Source: Bacillota bacterium (GTDB taxonomy: Bacteria; Bacillota; Clostridia; Christensenellales; SZUA-584). From it: a DNA stretch of 64,000 nt. Shown here piece after piece: positions 1-8,859 of the stretch. Positions within the stretch are counted from its first letter, which is position 1. Each line of letters begins with the position of its first letter. Under the pieces are notes generated by a model. That model was not told the DNA's origin. It made no database searches and saw only the letters and a program-made list of their open reading frames with translations. Made by a program: the position numbers and the translations under genes. The stretch covers positions 186,001 through 250,000 of the forward strand of contig JAEWTW010000017.1 of assembly GCA_023397655.1 (NCBI GenBank), in the 5' to 3' direction.

Positions 1-667
1 CGTCAATGACAGCGCCGCTGCGGTTCTTCAGGAGGAACAGCGCAATATCAGCGATCTCCTGCGGCGTACTCAGCGTGGACAAATCCAGGTCGGGCCGCAT
101 TTCCTCTATCAGCTCCGTTGCCACGCCGCCCGGCGATATCGCATGGACGCGTATGCCCTGTTTGAATGTCTCGCGCGCCAGCACCTTGGTATAACCCAGC
201 AGCGCATGCTTGGCCGCGGAATACGCGCCTTGAGAAACATAGCCCTTGTATCCCACAACTGAAACGATATTGATAACCGTGGCGTGGGTGGACTTTAACA
301 GATAAGGCATCGCCGCGTTTACCAGCATAAACGGCGCGCGTACATTCACGGCCATGTGGCGGTCCCACTCCTCTTTGCTGGTTTCTGTCAGCAGCATCTT
401 TTTGGCGTATCCCGCGTTATTGACAATGATATCAACGCCGCCGAAAGTATCCGCGCAGGCCGATACTATCCGCTCAAAACAGCTGTCGTCTGTCAGATCG
501 GCCGGCACTGCGGTCAGGTTTCCGTCGGAGATTTGCTTCAAAGCACTGACATCTCGCGACGTGGCCAGTACTTTAACGCCCTCGCTCAGCAGCGTTTTGA
601 CGATCTTAAATCCGATTCCCCTTCCGGCACCCGTGACGATAGCCACTTTCCCTTTAATTTCGCTCAT
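1..667 (-). CDS. SDR-family NAD(P)-dependent oxidoreductase (C-terminus outside the window)
   Basis: Short-chain dehydrogenase/reductase of the FabG-like classical type. I translated it from the ATG at 667 leftward; it stays open to the window edge, so the C-terminus is missing. Visible family motifs are the N-terminal dinucleotide-binding TGAGRGIG at residues 12-19, the NNAG motif, and the catalytic YSAAK with the upstream Ser in the VVGYKGYVSQG stretch. The late segment ISPGGVATE is the usual post-catalytic loop. Substrate cannot be told from sequence; 3-oxoacyl-ACP reductase is only one possibility. It is divergent from the HAD gene at 813. A second, longer SDR protein lies at 26357-27553 but is not adjacent. 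Confidence 0.85.
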   Translation of the reverse strand, partial: MSEIKGKVAIVTGAGRGIGFKIVKTLLSEGVKVLATSRDVSALKQISDGNLTAVPADLTDDSCFERIVSACADTFGGVDIIVNNAGYAKKMLLTETSKEEWDRHMAVNVRAPFMLVNAAMPYLLKSTHATVINIVSVVGYKGYVSQGAYSAAKHALLGYTKVLARETFKQGIRVHAISPGGVATELIEEMRPDLDLSTLSTPQEIADIALFLLKNRSGAVID

Positions 668-750
668 TTACGCTTTCCTTTCAGGTGTTAGACTTATTTC
701 TATTTTATCACATATACTTTCGCAAACATATAAGCGAATTGTATAAACTA

Positions 751-779
751 TTGTTTATGGAAGCTCGATTTGATACAAT
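751..779 (+). promoter_or_regulatory. Candidate sigma-A promoter of the HAD phosphatase gene
   Basis: TTGTTT at 751-756 and TACAAT at 774-779 are separated by 17 bases, with a TG just before the -10 box. The start codon is 34 bases downstream of the -10. The call rests on consensus match and position only. Confidence 0.5.
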
Positions 780-812
780 CTCACAGAAACAATTTTACTC
801 AGGGAGAATGGC

Positions 813-1613
813 ATGCATCGACTCAAAGATATCAATTGCTACATATTGGACATGGATGGGACTATATATCTTGGTGAACAGGTGCTTCCGGGTGCGCTGG
901 AGCTGCTCGCCTATCTGGATTCCGCTCGTATCCCCTACTATTTTTTCACCAACAATTCATCGAAATCACCCGACGATTATACAGAAAAGCTGAAACGGCT
1001 GGGGTTTGGCGATTATGATCAAAGCAGCATCATCACTGCTGCGCATGTGACCATTGCGTACATACGTGAAAATTATGGTGATAACGCCGTTGTTAGCACA
1101 GTCGGCACACCGTCGCTGCTGTCCCAGCTCTCAGCAGCGGGCTTTGATGTTTCCGATACGCGCTCACCGGACTGCTTGCTGGTGGGCTTCGATACCACGT
1201 ACGACTTTAAAAAGGCGAGCCGTGCCGTAGACTTGCTGCGCGAAGGCGTACCGTTTCTCGCGACCAACATCGACGCCGTATGCCCGCTGGAAGGCGGCCG
1301 TGTGCTGCCCGACTGCGCCAGCATCTGCGCGATGCTGACCCACGCCACCGGACGCGAGCCCAAATATCTCGGCAAGCCGTTCCCGGAAACCGCACAGTAT
1401 ATCGTCGCGTATACCGGTGTTCCTGCCGAAAAAACAGCAGTGATCGGCGACCGGCTTTATACCGACATGATGGTGGCGCTCAATAACGACATGTTTGCCA
1501 TCGGCGTACTGTCGGGCGAGATGACGCAGGCCGACATCGATGCCAGCGCCGCAAAGCCGCACCTGCTGTTCAATGGTGTCGATGAGCTGCTTGAAACGCT
1601 GAAAGAGCTGTAA
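813..1613 (+). CDS. HAD-IIA family hydrolase (NagD/AraL-like sugar-phosphate phosphatase)
   Basis: A 266-residue HAD-superfamily phosphatase. The nucleophile motif DMDGT has Asp13 and Asp15, motif II is in FFTNNSSK, and motif III/IV is GDRLYTDMMV near the C-terminus. The large alpha/beta cap between motifs II and III (about residues 80-195) is typical of subclass IIA (NagD, AraL, PGP). Such enzymes dephosphorylate sugar phosphates or pNPP-like substrates with loose specificity; the true substrate is unknown. The ATG at 813 is preceded by AGGGAGA. It is a single-gene unit: promoter candidate upstream, terminator downstream, next gene convergent. Confidence 0.88.
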   Translation: MHRLKDINCYILDMDGTIYLGEQVLPGALELLAYLDSARIPYYFFTNNSSKSPDDYTEKLKRLGFGDYDQSSIITAAHVTIAYIRENYGDNAVVSTVGTPSLLSQLSAAGFDVSDTRSPDCLLVGFDTTYDFKKASRAVDLLREGVPFLATNIDAVCPLEGGRVLPDCASICAMLTHATGREPKYLGKPFPETAQYIVAYTGVPAEKTAVIGDRLYTDMMVALNNDMFAIGVLSGEMTQADIDASAAKPHLLFNGVDELLETLKEL

Positions 1614-1624
1614 GCGAACGAAAA

Positions 1625-1646
1625 GAGCCTGTAAACTTACAGGCTC
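1625..1646 (-). terminator. Terminator-like hairpin facing leftward (thioesterase operon)
   Basis: A perfect 10-bp stem GAGCCTGTAA/TTACAGGCTC with a 2-base loop. Read on the minus strand it is followed by TTTT, so it would end the leftward operon that finishes at 1695. Confidence 0.5.
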
Positions 1647-1660
1647 AGGCTTCCATCAAT

Positions 1661-1696
1661 CCCCTTATGATTCAACGAATCGTCAGGGGTTTTTTT
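1661..1696 (+). terminator. Rho-independent terminator of the HAD phosphatase gene
   Basis: An inverted repeat with outer arms CCCCT/AGGGG and an inner TGATT/AATCG arm is followed at 1690-1696 by a run of T. The T run overlaps the stop of the convergent thioesterase gene, so the two convergent units end inside each other. Confidence 0.75.
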
Positions 1697-2120
1697 ATAT
1701 CTCAGACTGTCTCATCTCTTGAAGCATCGCGTAAAGCCGTGGCATGATACGTTTGAGTGAATGCGGTTTGAAGTTTTTATCTACGAAAACGTGATCCGTT
1801 GTGCCCTTGGCCACCAGCATTGCGTCCTTTTCACGTATCACTTCATACGAAAACCTGATCTTGACACCGCTCAAGTCCGCGACATTCACGCGGACGGTCA
1901 GTTCGTCGTTGTAGCTGGCGGGGTGATAGAATTTGCACGTATCGCTGATGGGCGCCAGCATGTACCCCAGCTCTTCAATCTCGCCGTAGCTTGAACCGCA
2001 CAGCTTGATAATTTCCTCCAGAGCGATATCAAACCAGTTGAAAAAGTTTGCGTGATGCGCGTAGCCCTGCCGTCCGGTTTCGGAATAGCGCACACGAATC
2101 TTGCTTTCCACCGTTTTCAT
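1695..2120 (-). CDS. Acyl-CoA thioesterase, YbgC/FadM-type hotdog fold
   Basis: A 141-residue single hotdog-fold thioesterase of the 4-hydroxybenzoyl-CoA thioesterase/YbgC group. The signature near the N-terminus reads RYSETGRQGYAHHANFFNWF, with the aligned catalytic Asp position replaced by Glu or Gln-like residues, so catalysis should be checked. A GTG three codons upstream (2129) is possible, but the GAGGGGG Shine-Dalgarno site touches that codon and sits 8 bases from the ATG at 2120, so I chose the ATG. It is the last gene of the leftward dnaE-recQ-mtrB cluster. Substrate unknown; aliphatic acyl-CoA is usual. Confidence 0.82.
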   Translation of the reverse strand: MKTVESKIRVRYSETGRQGYAHHANFFNWFDIALEEIIKLCGSSYGEIEELGYMLAPISDTCKFYHPASYNDELTVRVNVADLSGVKIRFSYEVIREKDAMLVAKGTTDHVFVDKNFKPHSLKRIMPRLYAMLQEMRQSEI

Positions 2121-2141
2121 TGACGACACCCCCTCAAAAAG

Positions 2142-2342
2142 TCATGACAGTCCGTGTTCCAGCAATATCTCCCGCGCCAGGCTCGCCTCGGACTCCAGCA
2201 CCAGAATCTCATATGTGTCGCCGCCGTCCTTGGCTTTGGATGACACGTTGCGGAGCTTGACGAGTATGCCTTCGGATTCCAGCGTTTTCTGCATTATCAC
2301 CGCTGCTTTTTTCGAGCTTGCCATGCCCACTACCAACCACAT
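2142..2342 (-). CDS. Small conserved protein, DUF2007-like fold
   Basis: A 66-residue protein beginning MWLVVGMASSKK and ending with a segment LVLESEASLAREILLEHG. The pattern (strand, helix over which two substrates shift, then an E-rich strand and helix) resembles small clostridial proteins often annotated DUF2007 or, wrongly, glutamate decarboxylase. I recognise the general type, not a function. It sits 14 bases after mtrB and 21 bases before the thioesterase start, so it is co-transcribed with them. Confidence 0.6.
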   Translation of the reverse strand: MWLVVGMASSKKAAVIMQKTLESEGILVKLRNVSSKAKDGGDTYEILVLESEASLAREILLEHGLS

Positions 2343-2356
2343 ATGCGCCGTCCTCT

Positions 2357-2599
2357 TTATCGCTGATCCGGTTTGCCGGATTTAACGGTACCGTGCGCTG
2401 TGATGATCTCAGCGCGGCCGCGTATTTTAATCGCCGATGTATTTTCCGTGAACTGCGCGATCATCACCTCGCCGCCATCCAGCTTTTCCGTATGGTGAAA
2501 CTTGGTATCACGTCCCCGCGTCATGCCGATGATATTGACGCCGTCCTCCAGCGCCTTGATAACTATATAGTCCTGATTCAGGGTTTTTTCTGTTTCCAT
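2357..2599 (-). CDS. mtrB: Trp RNA-binding attenuation protein (TRAP)
   Basis: An 80-residue homologue of Bacillus TRAP, which forms an 11-subunit ring, binds tryptophan and wraps GAG/UAG repeats in trp-gene leaders to attenuate transcription or block translation. The whole core is conserved, for example VIKALEDGVNIIGMTRG, KFHHTEKLD and AQFTENTSAIKIRG. Residues aligned with the Bacillus tryptophan and RNA contacts are all kept: Thr27, Thr32, Glu38, Lys39, Ser55, Lys58 and Arg60 here (Thr25, Thr30, Glu36, Lys37, Ser53, Lys56, Arg58 in Bacillus). In Bacillus mtrB follows folE (mtrA); here it follows recQ. The start ATG at 2599 has GGAG 8 bases upstream. Confidence 0.95.
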   Translation of the reverse strand: METEKTLNQDYIVIKALEDGVNIIGMTRGRDTKFHHTEKLDGGEVMIAQFTENTSAIKIRGRAEIITAHGTVKSGKPDQR

Positions 2600-2684
2600 G
2601 AAATTTCTCCGTTAATTTTGGTCATATCGTACCATATTTGCCGGTTATCTTCAATAGACGCGGTATTTATTTATGGACTGTGCT

Positions 2685-4487
2685 TCAATTCTGCGAATGG
2701 ATACGTATGCTGTTCAAAAAGGCGTCGCCATACTGGGCAAGCTTGGCTGGGCCGATACCCGAAACAGCCAGCATTTCCTCCCGGTTCTGCGGCCTTTTGC
2801 GGCACATGTCCGCCAGAGTCGCGTCTGAGAATACGACGAACGCAGGCACCTGCTTCTCCTTGGCGATAGCCAGACGCAGCTCCTTCAAAGCATTCAGCAG
2901 CTGCCTGTCCACCGGTTCATCGCGTATGGCTTTAATATCTGCCGACTTTCTTTGGCGCATCAGCACCGTCTCCCCGTCCAGCAGCACCCCGCGTGCGCGA
3001 GCGGCCAGCCTCAGCACCGGATATTCGTCATCCGTCTGCTCTACGTAACCATGCAGCACAAGGTGGTCGATGACGGATCGTACCTCGTCCTCATCCGCGC
3101 CTTTCAGCCGCCCGTAAGTTTTGACGGTATCGAGACCAAGCTGGCGGACTTTCTCGTTCCTGCGCCCCAGCAGCGTATCCGTCACCAGCTTAACGCCGTA
3201 TCTTTGCCCCATGCGATGTATGCACGACATGACAATCTGCGCGCGTTCAGTGACATCCGTCTCCTCGAAGTCAGCATCGCAATTGCCGCAGCGGCCGCAG
3301 CCATCCGGCAGACTTTCTCCGAAATAGTCGAGTATGTATTTGCGTAAGCATTCCGTGGTGGCGGCGTACTGCGCCATCCTTTTAAGGCGCTGATGCTCGT
3401 GCGCCCGTATGCGCTCCAGGGTTTCGGCATCCAGATCCTTGTTGTCCTCGCGGTTGTTAATCAGGAACTGGTTGGTCAGTATATCCTTGCGGCTGAAAAA
3501 GAGGATGCATTCGGCGTTCATGCCGTCCCGCCCGGCGCGTCCCGCTTCCTGATAGTAGCTCTCAATGTCTTTTGGCATGCCATAATGCAGTACATACGAC
3601 ACGTTGCTCTTGTCGATACCCATGCCGAACGCGTTGGTCGCCACCATCACCTGCTTGCGGTCGTAGATGAAGTCCTCCTGATTGGCGCTGCGCTCCTCCG
3701 CATCTAGACCGCCGTGATAGCGCGTTGCGGCGACGCCTTTCGCGCATAAAAACGCGCATACCGCCTCCACGTCCTTGCGTGTCAGACAGTAGATGATACC
3801 GCTCTTGTCGCGGTTAGAGGTTATATGCTCCCACACCGCCGAGAGCCTGTCCTTGGGTGTGCGCACGTCGAAGTACAGGTTGGGCCGGTCAAAGCCCGTC
3901 ACCATCGCGTACGGACGCTGCAGCCCCAGCAGCGATACGATATCCTCCCGCACCCTTTTTGTGGCCGTCGCGGTGAACGCCGCAACCACCGGCCTTTTGG
4001 GCAGACCGTCAATGAACGCCTTGATGGCGAGGTAGCTGGGCCGGAAATTCTGCCCCCACTGCGAGACGCAGTGCGCCTCGTCCACTGCCACCAGCGATAT
4101 GCCAAGCGTGCGCGCCAACTGGATAAAGCCTGCGGTGACGAGCCGCTCCGGCGCAACATAGATGATCTTGTACCGGCCCTCCCGCGCATACTGAAAGGCT
4201 TTCTTCGTCTGCGCGTCGGTCAGCGCGGAATTGATGTAGGCCGCGGGGATATTGTCCTCCGCCATGGCCTGAACCTGATCCTTCATCAGCGAGATCAGCG
4301 GTGAGACCACCAGCGTCACGCCTTCAAATATCATCGCGGGCAGCTGATAGCACATGGACTTGCCGCCGCCCGTCGGCATGATGCCCAGCGCGTCCTCCCC
4401 GAGGCAGATGTGGTCGATCAGCTCCTTCTGTCCCGGCAGAAACTCCGCATAGCCAAAGTGTTTTTTTAGCAGCAGTTCCTTCTTCAC
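2685..4487 (-). CDS. recQ: ATP-dependent DNA helicase RecQ
   Basis: A full-length 600-residue RecQ, a 3'-5' helicase of recombination and fork repair. Walker A is MPTGGGKS at residues 37-44, and the DEAH box (136-139) runs into the aromatic-rich loop CVSQWGQNF. The second RecA lobe has QEAGRAGRDG. The RQC zinc site is a Cys cluster around residues 375-400 (CGRCGNCD). A C-terminal HRDC domain spans roughly 515-600 (RNREEMLAVSGIGPAKLAQYG-type helix). The start is GTG at 4487 with GGGGGAAGA in front. It begins 21 bases after the dnaE stop, so the two are probably one operon. Confidence 0.96.
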   Translation of the reverse strand: MKKELLLKKHFGYAEFLPGQKELIDHICLGEDALGIMPTGGGKSMCYQLPAMIFEGVTLVVSPLISLMKDQVQAMAEDNIPAAYINSALTDAQTKKAFQYAREGRYKIIYVAPERLVTAGFIQLARTLGISLVAVDEAHCVSQWGQNFRPSYLAIKAFIDGLPKRPVVAAFTATATKRVREDIVSLLGLQRPYAMVTGFDRPNLYFDVRTPKDRLSAVWEHITSNRDKSGIIYCLTRKDVEAVCAFLCAKGVAATRYHGGLDAEERSANQEDFIYDRKQVMVATNAFGMGIDKSNVSYVLHYGMPKDIESYYQEAGRAGRDGMNAECILFFSRKDILTNQFLINNREDNKDLDAETLERIRAHEHQRLKRMAQYAATTECLRKYILDYFGESLPDGCGRCGNCDADFEETDVTERAQIVMSCIHRMGQRYGVKLVTDTLLGRRNEKVRQLGLDTVKTYGRLKGADEDEVRSVIDHLVLHGYVEQTDDEYPVLRLAARARGVLLDGETVLMRQRKSADIKAIRDEPVDRQLLNALKELRLAIAKEKQVPAFVVFSDATLADMCRKRPQNREEMLAVSGIGPAKLAQYGDAFLNSIRIHSQN

Positions 4488-4508
4488 TCTTCCCCCTGAT
4501 GCCTTTGT

Positions 4509-7500
4509 TTACTGGATAACCACATTTTCGTCGCCGTAAGCCGACTTCAGGCCGCTGACCAGCGTGTCTGTCAATGTCACACCCAGCGCACCGCTCGTCT
4601 TGATCGCCTTACCGGTCTCCTCGAACTTCACCATCACGCACTCTTTGCCGGGCGACGAGCGCAGTATGCGTCGCAGACCGGCCATGTCTTCACCCAGAAA
4701 CCCCGGCACCTTCACGTACAGGCATTTGCCCGCGTATTTGGCGTCGGGCCGGGCATACGGCTGTACCGACTCCACCATCAGCGAGGGCGCTTCTCCCTCG
4801 CGTACTTCCACCTTGCCCGTCACCGTTACGATGGTATCGTCCACCAGCAGCGGTTCCACGCGGCTGTAGACGCTGGGGAATATGACCAGCTCAATCGTAC
4901 CGTACAGGTCTTCCAGATAAGCGTTTGCCATCATCTTCTTGAGTTTGGTGGATCGCTTCTTAACGCCGCTTAATATGCCCACCAGCTCTACCATACGGGA
5001 TTCGTAATACTTGGCCGCTTCCGCGTCGTCCGCGGCGGACATCACCTTGAATATGTTGACATCCCGCCCTTCCATGTCTTCCTTGAAGCGCTCCAGCGGA
5101 TGGCCGGAAAGGTACACGCCGGTCGCCAGCTTCTCCATGGCGAGCATCTTGTCCATGGCGTATTCGGGAATGTCAGTGAAGTCGTCAGCATCGCCCGCAT
5201 TCGCCGCCGGCATGGCGTCGAACAGTGACACCTGTCCTTCGACGTTTTTGCGTTTGGCGTCCTGCGCTGTTTTCAGCACGCGGTCGGCCACGGCGGACAG
5301 CTGTGAGCGCTTTAAACCCAGACTGTCGAAGCAGCCAGCAAGTATCAGCCCTTCCAGCAGCTTGCGGTTGATGAACACCGCCGTACGATTGATGAAGTTG
5401 CGGAAGCTGGTGAACGGGCCGCCCGCCTCGCGCTCCTTCTCGATGTCCTCCGCCGCCCGCCCCACATCGCGTATAGCGGCGAAACCAAAGCGTATGCTGC
5501 CGCCCTCGGGCGAGAACATGAACTGCGAACGGTTGATATCCGGCGTCAGCACCGGAATACCGCTGCTGACACAGTATTGAATGTAGGCGGATATCTTGTC
5601 CGACGCGCCGATCAGGCTGTTCAGCAGCGCCGTCAAGTATTCCACCTTGTAATAGCACTTGAAATAGGCAGTGTAGTACGCGATAACGGCATAGGCGCAT
5701 GCGTGGGACTTGTTGAACGCGTATTCGGCAAAGTCCACCATCTGCGCGAATATCGCCTCCGCCGTGTGCGCGGGCACACCGCGCTTCACCGCACCGGGAA
5801 CACCCATCGCCTCATCGCCGTGGATGAATATGCGGCGCTCGTTCTCCATGACGTCCTTTTTCTTCTTACCCATCGCGCGGCGCACCAGATCGCTGCGGCC
5901 CAGCGAATAGCCCGCGAGATCACGCACGATCTCCATCACCTGCTCCTGATACACCATGCAGCCGTGCGTATCCTCCAGTATGCGTTTCAAACGCGGATGC
6001 ATGTAGGAAACCTTCTCCGGATGAGAACGCGCGTCCAGATATGCCGGTATAGAATCCATCGGGCCGGGGCGGTACAGCGATATGCCCACAGCGATATCAT
6101 TGAGGTTGCGCGGGCGCAGGCGCTGCATCAGCGCGCGCATGCCTGGACTTTCCAGCTGGAATATGCCGTCCGTATCGCCGGAGGATATCAGCTCGTACAC
6201 CTTAGGATCGTTGTACTTGAGCTTGTCCAATTCAATCTTTTCTCCGCGCGTCTTTTCGATCATTTCCATGGCATGGCGGATCACAGTCAGGTTACGCAGA
6301 CCGAGGAAGTCCATCTTTAAAAGGCCGAGGCTCTCCAGTGTGTTCATCGGGAACTGTGTAATCACGCTGCCGTCGCGCGGGTTGATCTGCAGCGGCACGT
6401 ATTCGGTAACGGGCAGGCGGGAAATCACCACGCCCGCCGCGTGCGTGGACGCATGGCGCGATATGCCCTCCAGCTTCATCGCGGTGTCCAGCAGCTTTTT
6501 GATGTCCGGGTTGGACAGATACTCGTTTTTAAGACGCGGGTTCTCGTCCATCGCCCGTTGTATCGTCATTTTGAGCGCAAACGGCACCATCTTGGCGATG
6601 CGGTCGGCGTCAGCCAGTGGAATTTTAAGCGCACGCGCCACGTCCCGTATCGCCTGCTTGGCGCCCAAAGTCCCAAACGTGATGATCTGCGCCACCCTGT
6701 CCGCGCCGTACTTTTTGACGACGTAGTCGATGACTTCCTGCCGCCGCTCGATGCAGAAGTCGATATCGATATCCGGCATGCTGATGCGCTCCGGATTGAG
6801 AAAGCGTTCAAAGAACAGCGAATACTCGATGGGGTCGATGTTGGTGATGTACAGCGCGTACGCCGCGATGCTGCCCGCCGCGCTGCCGCGCCCCGGTCCT
6901 ACCATGATGCCGTTGTCCCGCGCGAACTTGATGAAATCCCACACGATCAGGAAGTAGTCGGTAAAGCCCATGTTCTCGATGACGCCCAGCTCAAAATTCA
7001 GCCGTTCCTTAAGCTCATCCGTCACGGGGTCATACCGTTCCGCGAGGCCGTCCAGGCATATGCGCTTCAGATATTCGGCGTGATTGCCGCCGTCCGGCAC
7101 CTCAAACACCGGCAAGTGCCGCGCGCAGAAGTCCATCGTGACATTGCACTTCGCGGCAATCTCCAGCGTATTGCTGATGGCTTCGGGCACGTGCGGGAAC
7201 AGTTGTGCCATCTCCTCGGCGGTCTTCATATAGAACTCCTCCGAGCCGAACTTCATGCGGTCCTCGTCGTCCACGAACGCGCGCGTCTGGATACACAGCA
7301 GCACGTCCTGCGCTTCCGCGTCCTCTTTGGCTGTGTAGTGCACGTCGTTGGTGGCCACCAGCGGTATGGACAGCGATTTGGCCATGTCGATAAGCGCCGC
7401 GTTCACGATGCGCTGCTCGGGCAGGTAGTGGTCCTGCAGCTCCAGATAGAAATCCTCGCCGAACATGGCCAGCAGCCGCTTGGCCAGCCGCTCAGCGCCC

Positions 7501-7952
7501 TCGCGTTCCCCCGCCATCACCATGCGCGGTATGTCCCCCGCGAGGCAGGCGGACAGGCACACAAGCCCGTCCTTGTATTTTTCCAGCACATCGTAGTCAA
7601 TGCGCGGCTTGTGGTAAAACCCTTCCGTGAAGCCGATGGACGACAGGCGCATCAGGTTCTGATAGCCCTCGTTGTCCTTGGCCAGCAGCACAAGATGTGA
7701 ATACTCCTTCATCTCGCGCGTTTTATCCGTCAGCTTGCCGGGCGCAACATATACCTCGCAGCCGATAATGGGCTTAAGCCCGGCATCCTTGGCTTTGCGG
7801 TAAAAATCCGCAGCGCCGTACATCACGCCGTGGTCCGTGATTGCGACTGCGCTCTGGCCCAGCGCCTTGGCGCGTGCCACCACGTCCGGAATGCGCGAAG
7901 CGCCGTCCAGCAGGCTGAATTCGGTATGAAGATGCAGATGCGCAAAGTCCAT
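4509..7952 (-). CDS. dnaE: DNA polymerase III subunit alpha (DnaE)
   Basis: A 1,147-residue replicative polymerase subunit. It opens with the PHP domain motif HLHLHTEFS, followed by the C-family palm with GRGSAAGS (354-361) and the catalytic PDIDIDF (393-399), a fingers domain, a helix-hairpin-helix region and an OB fold near the C-terminus (VTVTGKVEVREGEAPSLMVE region, about 1010-1040). The longer reading frame starts at 7973, but AAGGAG lies 10 bases from the ATG at 7952, and that start gives the canonical MDFAHLHLHTEFS. It heads the leftward dnaE-recQ-mtrB cluster. No PolC is present in the window. Confidence 0.97.
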   Translation of the reverse strand: MDFAHLHLHTEFSLLDGASRIPDVVARAKALGQSAVAITDHGVMYGAADFYRKAKDAGLKPIIGCEVYVAPGKLTDKTREMKEYSHLVLLAKDNEGYQNLMRLSSIGFTEGFYHKPRIDYDVLEKYKDGLVCLSACLAGDIPRMVMAGEREGAERLAKRLLAMFGEDFYLELQDHYLPEQRIVNAALIDMAKSLSIPLVATNDVHYTAKEDAEAQDVLLCIQTRAFVDDEDRMKFGSEEFYMKTAEEMAQLFPHVPEAISNTLEIAAKCNVTMDFCARHLPVFEVPDGGNHAEYLKRICLDGLAERYDPVTDELKERLNFELGVIENMGFTDYFLIVWDFIKFARDNGIMVGPGRGSAAGSIAAYALYITNIDPIEYSLFFERFLNPERISMPDIDIDFCIERRQEVIDYVVKKYGADRVAQIITFGTLGAKQAIRDVARALKIPLADADRIAKMVPFALKMTIQRAMDENPRLKNEYLSNPDIKKLLDTAMKLEGISRHASTHAAGVVISRLPVTEYVPLQINPRDGSVITQFPMNTLESLGLLKMDFLGLRNLTVIRHAMEMIEKTRGEKIELDKLKYNDPKVYELISSGDTDGIFQLESPGMRALMQRLRPRNLNDIAVGISLYRPGPMDSIPAYLDARSHPEKVSYMHPRLKRILEDTHGCMVYQEQVMEIVRDLAGYSLGRSDLVRRAMGKKKKDVMENERRIFIHGDEAMGVPGAVKRGVPAHTAEAIFAQMVDFAEYAFNKSHACAYAVIAYYTAYFKCYYKVEYLTALLNSLIGASDKISAYIQYCVSSGIPVLTPDINRSQFMFSPEGGSIRFGFAAIRDVGRAAEDIEKEREAGGPFTSFRNFINRTAVFINRKLLEGLILAGCFDSLGLKRSQLSAVADRVLKTAQDAKRKNVEGQVSLFDAMPAANAGDADDFTDIPEYAMDKMLAMEKLATGVYLSGHPLERFKEDMEGRDVNIFKVMSAADDAEAAKYYESRMVELVGILSGVKKRSTKLKKMMANAYLEDLYGTIELVIFPSVYSRVEPLLVDDTIVTVTGKVEVREGEAPSLMVESVQPYARPDAKYAGKCLYVKVPGFLGEDMAGLRRILRSSPGKECVMVKFEETGKAIKTSGALGVTLTDTLVSGLKSAYGDENVVIQ

Positions 7953-8064
7953 AAGTATCATTCTCCTTGTCATCCATCATACATGAATCGGCGAACTGAT
8001 TCAAATAAATTGTCGTTTCATCAGCGGTGGTGTCCAAAAAAACGCACACGAACTCTAGCGCCTG

Positions 8065-8073
8065 TGATATAAT
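8065..8073 (+). promoter_or_regulatory. Extended -10 promoter candidate of the ABC transporter pair
   Basis: TGATATAAT, an extended -10 element, lies 28 bases before the permease ATG. No good -35 box is visible at the right distance. The 5' leader would be too short for a riboswitch. Confidence 0.4.
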
Positions 8074-8100
8074 TTGTATTAACTCACTGGGAGGAAAGGC

Positions 8101-8859
8101 ATGGAGATACGCCGCTTATCAAAACGCAGAAGTATTACCTATACCGTGCTGACCGTACTTTTCTGGCTGGCGGTCTGGCAGGTTGCGTCCATGATCGTGA
8201 ACCAGCCGCTGTTCATGCCGTCTCCGGCGGAAACCTTCGTCTCTCTGGGCGGGCTGCTCGTGACGGATATATTCTGGCTGAGTATTGCGTTCACGCTTTA
8301 CCGCGTAGTGGTGGGCGTTGCAGTCTCCTTTGCACTGGGCATACTGCTGGCCTATTTCGCTTCGCACTCCGCTTTCGTGGAACAATTGCTGCGCCCCGTC
8401 GTAGCCGCCGCCAAGGCGACGCCTGTGATGTCCGTCATCGTGCTGGCGCTCGTGTGGTTCACATCCTCGTTCGTGCCTATATTCGCCTGCATACTGTTGT
8501 GCTTTCCGATATTTTATACAAACACGCTGGCCGGCCTGCGCTCGGTGGACAGGCAGCTGCTGGAGATGGCAGCGGTCTTCCGGGTCAAACGCAACCGCGT
8601 GATCACCGGTGTGGTTGTCCCCACCGTACTGCCGCACGTTTATTCCGCGCTGGCGATGTGCCTCGGGTTTTCCTGGAAGTCCGTGGTGGCTGCGGAGGTG
8701 CTGTCCAGCCCCCGCTACGCGCTGGGCTACCGGCTGTATGAAACCAAACTGTATCTGAACACGCCTGATCTGTTCGCGTGGACGCTGACCATCATCATCA
8801 TCAGCCTGATCGTCGAAAAAGGCCTCAAGCATCTGCTGCCGCAGGGAGGACGCCTATGA
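8101..8859 (+). CDS. ABC transporter permease, NitT/TauT (SsuC/TauC) family
   Basis: A 252-residue integral membrane permease with about six hydrophobic segments. It carries the EAA-type cytoplasmic loop around residues 150-180 (LEMAAVFRVKRNRVITGVVVP) that docks to the ATPase. The family imports small anions or heterocycles such as taurine, sulfonates, nitrate, or thiamine precursors; the sequence does not say which. The ATG follows GGGAGGAAAG. It overlaps the ATPase gene by ATGA. No substrate-binding protein gene is adjacent, which is unusual for an importer of this family. Confidence 0.85.
   Translation: MEIRRLSKRRSITYTVLTVLFWLAVWQVASMIVNQPLFMPSPAETFVSLGGLLVTDIFWLSIAFTLYRVVVGVAVSFALGILLAYFASHSAFVEQLLRPVVAAAKATPVMSVIVLALVWFTSSFVPIFACILLCFPIFYTNTLAGLRSVDRQLLEMAAVFRVKRNRVITGVVVPTVLPHVYSALAMCLGFSWKSVVAAEVLSSPRYALGYRLYETKLYLNTPDLFAWTLTIIIISLIVEKGLKHLLPQGGRL

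Noticed and set aside
6441..7700. A 419-codon frame on the plus strand
   Set aside because: Antisense to dnaE; His/Arg-rich composition typical of shadows.
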